Source: Fidelibacterota bacterium UBA2125 (GTDB lineage: Bacteria; Fidelibacterota; Marinisomatia; Marinisomatales; S15-B10). From it: 9,301 nucleotides of DNA. Location: positions 1 to 9,301 of the forward strand of contig DCXX01000114.1 in the NCBI GenBank assembly GCA_002329125.1, given 5' to 3'. The notes under the pieces are model-generated. The model was not told where the DNA came from, did no database searches, and saw nothing but the letters and a program-made list of their open reading frames with translations. The translations under genes and the position numbers were made by a program. Shown here one piece after another: positions 5,526-9,301 of this stretch. Numbering within the stretch: the first letter of the stretch is position 1; each line of letters starts with the position of its first letter.

Positions 5526-6826
5526 TTTTCTTTGGCGGTGGGGTCTGTAGGATATCCCGGCTCACTGCTGTAAACGCGGTCGAGCAACTGGGCAAGATGT
5601 AGCACTTCCATTTCTATCCTACGTCGCCTGACGCCCCAGGCCAGTTGGATCTGACAGCCGGGATTTGCGGTTACAAGAATATTCGCACCGGATTCCACAA
5701 CGGCATCCATTTTCCTTTCCAACAGTTCCAGTGACATTTCCGTTTCTGTAATAGTATACCTTCCGGCACTGCCGCAGCAGTGGTCGGCTCCCCTAAGTGG
5801 CACCAGTTCAACCCCGGGAATTTGGGATAGGAGTGACTTAGGTTCCGCTGAGACCCTCTGGCCGTGGAGGAGATGACACGGTTCGTCATAAGTAACTTTC
5901 AACACTCTACCGTTTGACATCTGTTTCATTTCCAGCCTGGCCAGAAATTCCGAAAGATCAACAATTTTACTGGACAATTCTGCTTCTATATATTTAGAGT
6001 ATGACTTTAAGTGAGCCCCACATCCGGCTGAATTAATGACAATATATTCACTAACTGTATTATCGAACAGATCAATATTGGACTGTGCAAGATCACTGGT
6101 CGTTTGCGTGTCACCGCTATGGGCATGGAGGGCGCCACAGCAGGTCTGTCTTGCAGGAATGTTTACATCAAAACCATTCCATGTGAGGAGCCTTACCGTT
6201 GCTGCATGAACATGGGGATAAAGATGATCCATGACGCATCCCGTAAAAAGGGACACAGTTCCTTTCTTTTCACCTATTGCGGAGTAGAGTGTGTTGTCGC
6301 CGGTGCTGAATCGTTGTGGCGGAACCGGTGGCAAAGATGCCTGTAAAGTTCTCAGCTTTGATGGAACCACAAAATCGAAAGGTCGGGTTGAAAACAGTTT
6401 CTGTAGGCCCGTCTTTTGATAAAGACGTGTCAGGGTAAACAATGTAGACAGCCAGCCGTGAGAAGTGAGAACTTTCCTAAGCAGTTGTTTTTCAAAAAAT
6501 GAAGGCGGTTTTGTTTCAGCCAAAGCACTTCGTGTGATCTCCATAAGGTGCCCAAACTGAACACCAGATGGGCAGGCTGTTTCGCACGCTCTGCAGACAA
6601 GACACAGATTCACATGCTCCCTAAAGGCATCATCTATGGGGGCATTGCCATTGAGGACGGACGCCATGAGGTAGAGTCGGCCGCGGGGAGAATCCATCTC
6701 TTTTCCATTTTCCATATAGGTGGGACAGGTAGGTAAACAAAATCCGCAATGGATACACTCCTGAAGCAGACGCTTTTCGTCTTGATCAAATACGGAGGCT
6801 AAGGGAGTAACGACAGCTTCACCCAT
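5522..6826 (-). CDS. glcF: Glycolate oxidase iron-sulfur subunit GlcF
   Basis: The product has 434 aa. I chose ATG 6826-6824 because it shares its A with the glcE stop (TGATG), has a G-run (TGGGGGGC) just upstream and gives a family-like N-terminus; the longer in-frame reading to 6928 would only run back into glcE. Two [4Fe-4S] motifs are present: CIHCGFCLPTCP (Cys24, 27, 30, 34) and CLVCRACETACP (Cys75, 78, 81, 85). Two CCG (Cys-rich, DUF224) domains follow: Cys197, Cys229-Cys230 and Cys269, then Cys317, Cys350-Cys351 and Cys391. This is the complete layout of GlcF, which passes electrons from the flavin subunits to the quinone pool. It is the last gene of a glcD-glcE-glcF operon. No hairpin-T-run terminator is visible after it, and its TAA (5524-5522) overlaps the opposing thioesterase gene. 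Related LldE/LutA or anaerobic GlpC proteins share parts of this layout, but the neighbours decide for GlcF. Confidence 0.93.
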   Translation of the reverse strand: MGEAVVTPLASVFDQDEKRLLQECIHCGFCLPTCPTYMENGKEMDSPRGRLYLMASVLNGNAPIDDAFREHVNLCLVCRACETACPSGVQFGHLMEITRSALAETKPPSFFEKQLLRKVLTSHGWLSTLFTLTRLYQKTGLQKLFSTRPFDFVVPSKLRTLQASLPPVPPQRFSTGDNTLYSAIGEKKGTVSLFTGCVMDHLYPHVHAATVRLLTWNGFDVNIPARQTCCGALHAHSGDTQTTSDLAQSNIDLFDNTVSEYIVINSAGCGAHLKSYSKYIEAELSSKIVDLSEFLARLEMKQMSNGRVLKVTYDEPCHLLHGQRVSAEPKSLLSQIPGVELVPLRGADHCCGSAGRYTITETEMSLELLERKMDAVVESGANILVTANPGCQIQLAWGVRRRRIEMEVLHLAQLLDRVYSSEPGYPTDPTAKEN

Positions 6827-8043
6827 CAGATGCCCCCCACAAATGTTCCCGGGGCAAAGAGGCCGTGAGGGTCCAGATGTTTTTTCAGATGCTTCATGAG
6901 AGAAAGGGATGGTGGCGCCACGGGCCACCGGTCTTTTACAGATGACACACCGCTCCCGATGATTTCAACAGTACCATCCATCTCAGAAATCTGATCAACA
7001 AATGTTGATCGATCTGACCCTTCCGTGAGTTTGACTATTACTGAACCAGAGGCAGGGAGAATCTTCAATGAGCAGTCTGGCTTCCCCTCAGAAAAATTGT
7101 AAACCAGTTGTTCAACTTTTGACTTTGGGATTGAGATAGTAGCTTCGGCGATGGGCGGGGAAGCCTCGTTATTACCTAACTGGGTGGTTTTCCAGTAATA
7201 TTGGGTATCCTCTTTACTTGCCTCACCCCAGCGATTTGCCGATGACTTTTCAAGGATGGAAGAAAGAATAGTTGACTGGTCAGCTAAACTTTGTTCAGTT
7301 CCCATCAATTCAATTAAAACCCACCAATGGTTTGCTTTAGCGGCGGCCCACCGACCCTTGACTACCGTTAACGCCTCAACTTCAACCGGCGAATTATTTA
7401 TCTGATTTGACATTCCCAGCGCTTCTTCAGGTGTTGAGAAACAAGCTCGGAATGTTATCCGTTTTTCGGGAATGGGTGCCAATTTAAATGAGATATCCAG
7501 CAGAATCCCCAATGTTCCCCGAGCACCGATATAGAGTTTGTTCAAGTCATAACCACTGACATTCTTTACCACATTGGCGCCGGCTTTAACAATCTTCCCT
7601 TCGCCGTTTACCACCGTTGTGGCGATGACCCAGTCCCTGGCTGTGCCGTGCCGGTGACGCCTTGGTCCGAATCGGTTGGCGCTGATTATGCCGCCAACGG
7701 TGGAAGTCCCATTCTCTGGAGGATTAAGGGGAATCCATTGACCTGATTCCTCCAGTTTTCCCTGAGCTTCTGAAAAGAGCATTCCGGCGGGAAAGGTGGC
7801 TGTCAGATCTTCAGGTGTATGGCGGAAACAGGAAGCCAGATTCTTAAGGTCGATCCCAATATCGAATTGTTTGTTTGCAGTGAAAAGATCATTACCACCA
7901 CCGATAGGGAGGACTGTTTTTCGGTCACGGTATGCACCAGCAATAATTTCGGAGATTTCTTCTTTATTTTCCGGGGCAACAATTTCATTAGCCGGAATCT
8001 GCTCCCACACTGTGTTCCTCTCAGTTTCGGGAATTACAGCCAT
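6826..8043 (-). CDS. glcE: Glycolate oxidase FAD-binding subunit GlcE
   Basis: The 405-aa product is of the PCMH-type (FAD_binding_4) flavoprotein class. The N-terminal FAD domain shows TVLPIGGGNDL (43-53), a PP-loop counterpart, then NPPENGTSTVGGIIS, the FGPRRHRHGTARDWV segment and VKNVSGYDLNKLYIGARGTLGI, which is typical of GlcE. The C-terminal half is more divergent and shorter than in GlcD, as usual for this subunit. Start: ATG 8043-8041, preceded by a weak GGCGG, overlaps the glcD coding end by 10 nt. A GTG at 8085 in the same frame would add 14 residues and overlap by 52 nt; I consider it less likely. With GlcD it forms the flavin part of the membrane-associated glycolate dehydrogenase, converting glycolate to glyoxylate. 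The overlaps on both sides (10 nt with glcD, 1 nt with glcF) indicate tight translational coupling and fixed stoichiometry. Confidence 0.92.
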   Translation of the reverse strand: MAVIPETERNTVWEQIPANEIVAPENKEEISEIIAGAYRDRKTVLPIGGGNDLFTANKQFDIGIDLKNLASCFRHTPEDLTATFPAGMLFSEAQGKLEESGQWIPLNPPENGTSTVGGIISANRFGPRRHRHGTARDWVIATTVVNGEGKIVKAGANVVKNVSGYDLNKLYIGARGTLGILLDISFKLAPIPEKRITFRACFSTPEEALGMSNQINNSPVEVEALTVVKGRWAAAKANHWWVLIELMGTEQSLADQSTILSSILEKSSANRWGEASKEDTQYYWKTTQLGNNEASPPIAEATISIPKSKVEQLVYNFSEGKPDCSLKILPASGSVIVKLTEGSDRSTFVDQISEMDGTVEIIGSGVSSVKDRWPVAPPSLSLMKHLKKHLDPHGLFAPGTFVGGI

Positions 8044-9301
8044 CCGCCGCCAGCTACTGTTTTCCGGATTTTCGATTCGCCGCACCTTGCACCCGTAGGA
8101 AAGATCTTACTGGGATTTAGCAGTCCAGACGGGTTGAACGCTGATCGTACAGAGAGCATTTGAGCTTCATCATCATCAGAGAACATAAATTTGAAGGCGT
8201 TCAACTTTTCCGTGCCAATACCGTGCTCTCCGGATAGGGCGCCGCCTAAGTCAATACATTTCTGTAAAATTTCCCGCGATGTATCTGCAGCCGCCTTAAC
8301 CTGATTTTCATCATCGGGATCATAAAAAATGGTGGGGTGAATATTGCCGTCACCGGCGTGGCACAGATGTCCGATTCGGAGGCCGTGTCGTTCCCCTGCT
8401 TCAACGTTGAACTGTAGGATTTCCGGCAGTTTGGACCGAGGCACCACGCCATCATTGGTGTAGAAGCCAGGCGTCATTTTTCCGATAGCGCCAATAGCTT
8501 CTTTCCGTCCGCGCCAGAGTCGTTGTCGTTCCTCCTCACTTTTGGCTTCCTGAAAATTTGTGGCGCCGCTGTTATAACAAATCTTATGGATCTTCGCTGT
8601 TTGGTCCGTCAAAGTAGATGACAGACCGTCAATTTCAATAAGAAGGATTGCGGCCACGTCTCGGGGAAATCCGACCTTGAGATGACTTTCTACCGCCTGA
8701 ATAACCAGATTATCAACAAGCTCCAGGGCGGCGGGGATGATGCCGGCGGAAATGAGGTTTGAAACTGAATTGCTGGCATCTTGAACTGATTGGTAAGAGG
8801 CAAGAAATGTTTTCACTGCTTCCGGGTTACGGATCAGTTTCACCGTTATTTCTGTGGCAATGCCGAGGGTTCCCTCAGAGCCTACAAAAAGCCCAACCAG
8901 ATCGTAACCGGTAGAGTCCTCAGACCGACCTCCCAGTTTAGTGATCTCCCCGTCAGGCATAACCATAGTGAGACCGAGGACATGATTGGCGGTGACGCCA
9001 TATTTCAGGGTGTGGGGGCCGCCGGCATTTTCCGCAACGTTTCCCCCTATGGTGCAAGCTTTCTGGCTGGAAGGGTCGGGAGCGTAGTGATACCCGTTTG
9101 AACTGGTTGCATCAGATAGATGAAGGTTGATGACACCGGGCTGAATTACAGCAATCTCATTGTCATAATTGACTTCCAGGATACTGTCCATTTTGGACAT
9201 TTGGATGATAACCCCGCCTTCGGCTGCCACGGCACCACCGCTCAAGCCTGTTCCCGAACCCCGGGCGAGGAACGGCGTTTCATGCTGAACACAACACTTT
9301 A
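8034..9301 (-). CDS. glcD: Glycolate oxidase catalytic FAD subunit GlcD (5' end outside window)
   Basis: 421 residues are visible; the frame remains open to the window edge, so roughly the first 50-70 residues are missing compared with the usual 460-500 aa. A TTG at 9245 is not the start, because upstream in-frame codons encode the flavin loop TPFLARGSGTGLSGGA, a textbook FAD_binding_4 PP-loop. Further landmarks are APDPSSQKACTIGGNVAENA, the SEDSTGYDLVGLFVGSEGTLGI segment, and in the FAD-oxidase_C domain HLCHAGDGNIHP and GALSGEHGIGTEK, which line the active site in the GlcD/D-LDH family. Known role: oxidation of glycolate (often also D-lactate) to the 2-oxo acid with transfer of electrons to GlcE/GlcF. 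D-lactate dehydrogenase is the main alternative by domain alone, but the adjoining glcE and glcF favour glycolate oxidase. The operon promoter lies outside the window. Confidence 0.93.
   Translation of the reverse strand, partial: KCCVQHETPFLARGSGTGLSGGAVAAEGGVIIQMSKMDSILEVNYDNEIAVIQPGVINLHLSDATSSNGYHYAPDPSSQKACTIGGNVAENAGGPHTLKYGVTANHVLGLTMVMPDGEITKLGGRSEDSTGYDLVGLFVGSEGTLGIATEITVKLIRNPEAVKTFLASYQSVQDASNSVSNLISAGIIPAALELVDNLVIQAVESHLKVGFPRDVAAILLIEIDGLSSTLTDQTAKIHKICYNSGATNFQEAKSEEERQRLWRGRKEAIGAIGKMTPGFYTNDGVVPRSKLPEILQFNVEAGERHGLRIGHLCHAGDGNIHPTIFYDPDDENQVKAAADTSREILQKCIDLGGALSGEHGIGTEKLNAFKFMFSDDDEAQMLSVRSAFNPSGLLNPSKIFPTGARCGESKIRKTVAGGGWL

Noticed and set aside
6827..6928. N-terminal extension of glcF to 6928
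   Set aside because: The added residues are the shadow of the glcE 3' end; the ATG at 6826 overlaps the glcE stop and has a G-run upstream.
7796..8163. Two + strand frames of 100 and 114 codons near the glcD/glcE junction
   Set aside because: Both are antisense to well-supported glcE/glcD, overlap each other in different frames, and have no recognisable domain.

Overview
The window looks like chromosomal DNA from a Gram-negative, mid-GC, free-living bacterium. Signal peptides, a predicted outer-membrane beta-barrel and a respiratory-type glycolate oxidase indicate a diderm cell. The gene assortment (SSS symporter, DUF1343/NamZ protein, UMF1-type MFS carrier, glcDEF) would fit a marine member of the FCB group such as Ca. 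Neomarinimicrobiota. That is an impression from protein style, not a demonstrated placement. I see no insertion sequences, CRISPR arrays, tRNA or rRNA genes, or phage genes.

Layout, left to right. (a) Positions 2-4472, + strand, hold a tightly packed run of four genes: the C-terminal end of a sodium:solute symporter, a secreted NamZ/DUF1343 protein (ATGA overlap with the symporter), a predicted outer-membrane barrel (9-nt gap) and a UMF1-type MFS transporter (11-nt gap, TTG start). They may form a periplasmic or cell-wall sugar salvage and transport unit. (b) Positions 4486-4974, + strand, hold a stand-alone gene with its own promoter and intrinsic terminator, encoding a membrane-anchored or exported HMA metal-binding protein. 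(c) Positions 4985-5092, + strand, hold a promoter (TTGACA, 17-nt spacer, TAAACT) followed at the expected start site by a 71-nt element. Its two ends pair over 13 bp, its interior can form two hairpins and an H-type pseudoknot, and it ends in TTTT. I do not recognise it as a known RNA family, and it is the best candidate for something undescribed here. (d) Positions 5127-5525, + strand, encode a YciA-type hotdog acyl-CoA thioesterase directly downstream of that RNA element. (e) Positions 5522-9301, - strand, hold glcD (5' end outside the window), glcE and glcF with overlapping ends, encoding a three-subunit glycolate oxidase. glcF converges on the thioesterase gene with stop codons overlapping by 4 nt.

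How the parts work together: GlcDEF would oxidise glycolate to glyoxylate and pass electrons to the respiratory chain. The NamZ cluster may release and import peptidoglycan-derived sugar. The HMA protein would bind Cu(I) or a similar soft metal in the envelope. The thioesterase would adjust acyl-CoA pools and may be controlled by the structured leader in front of it.
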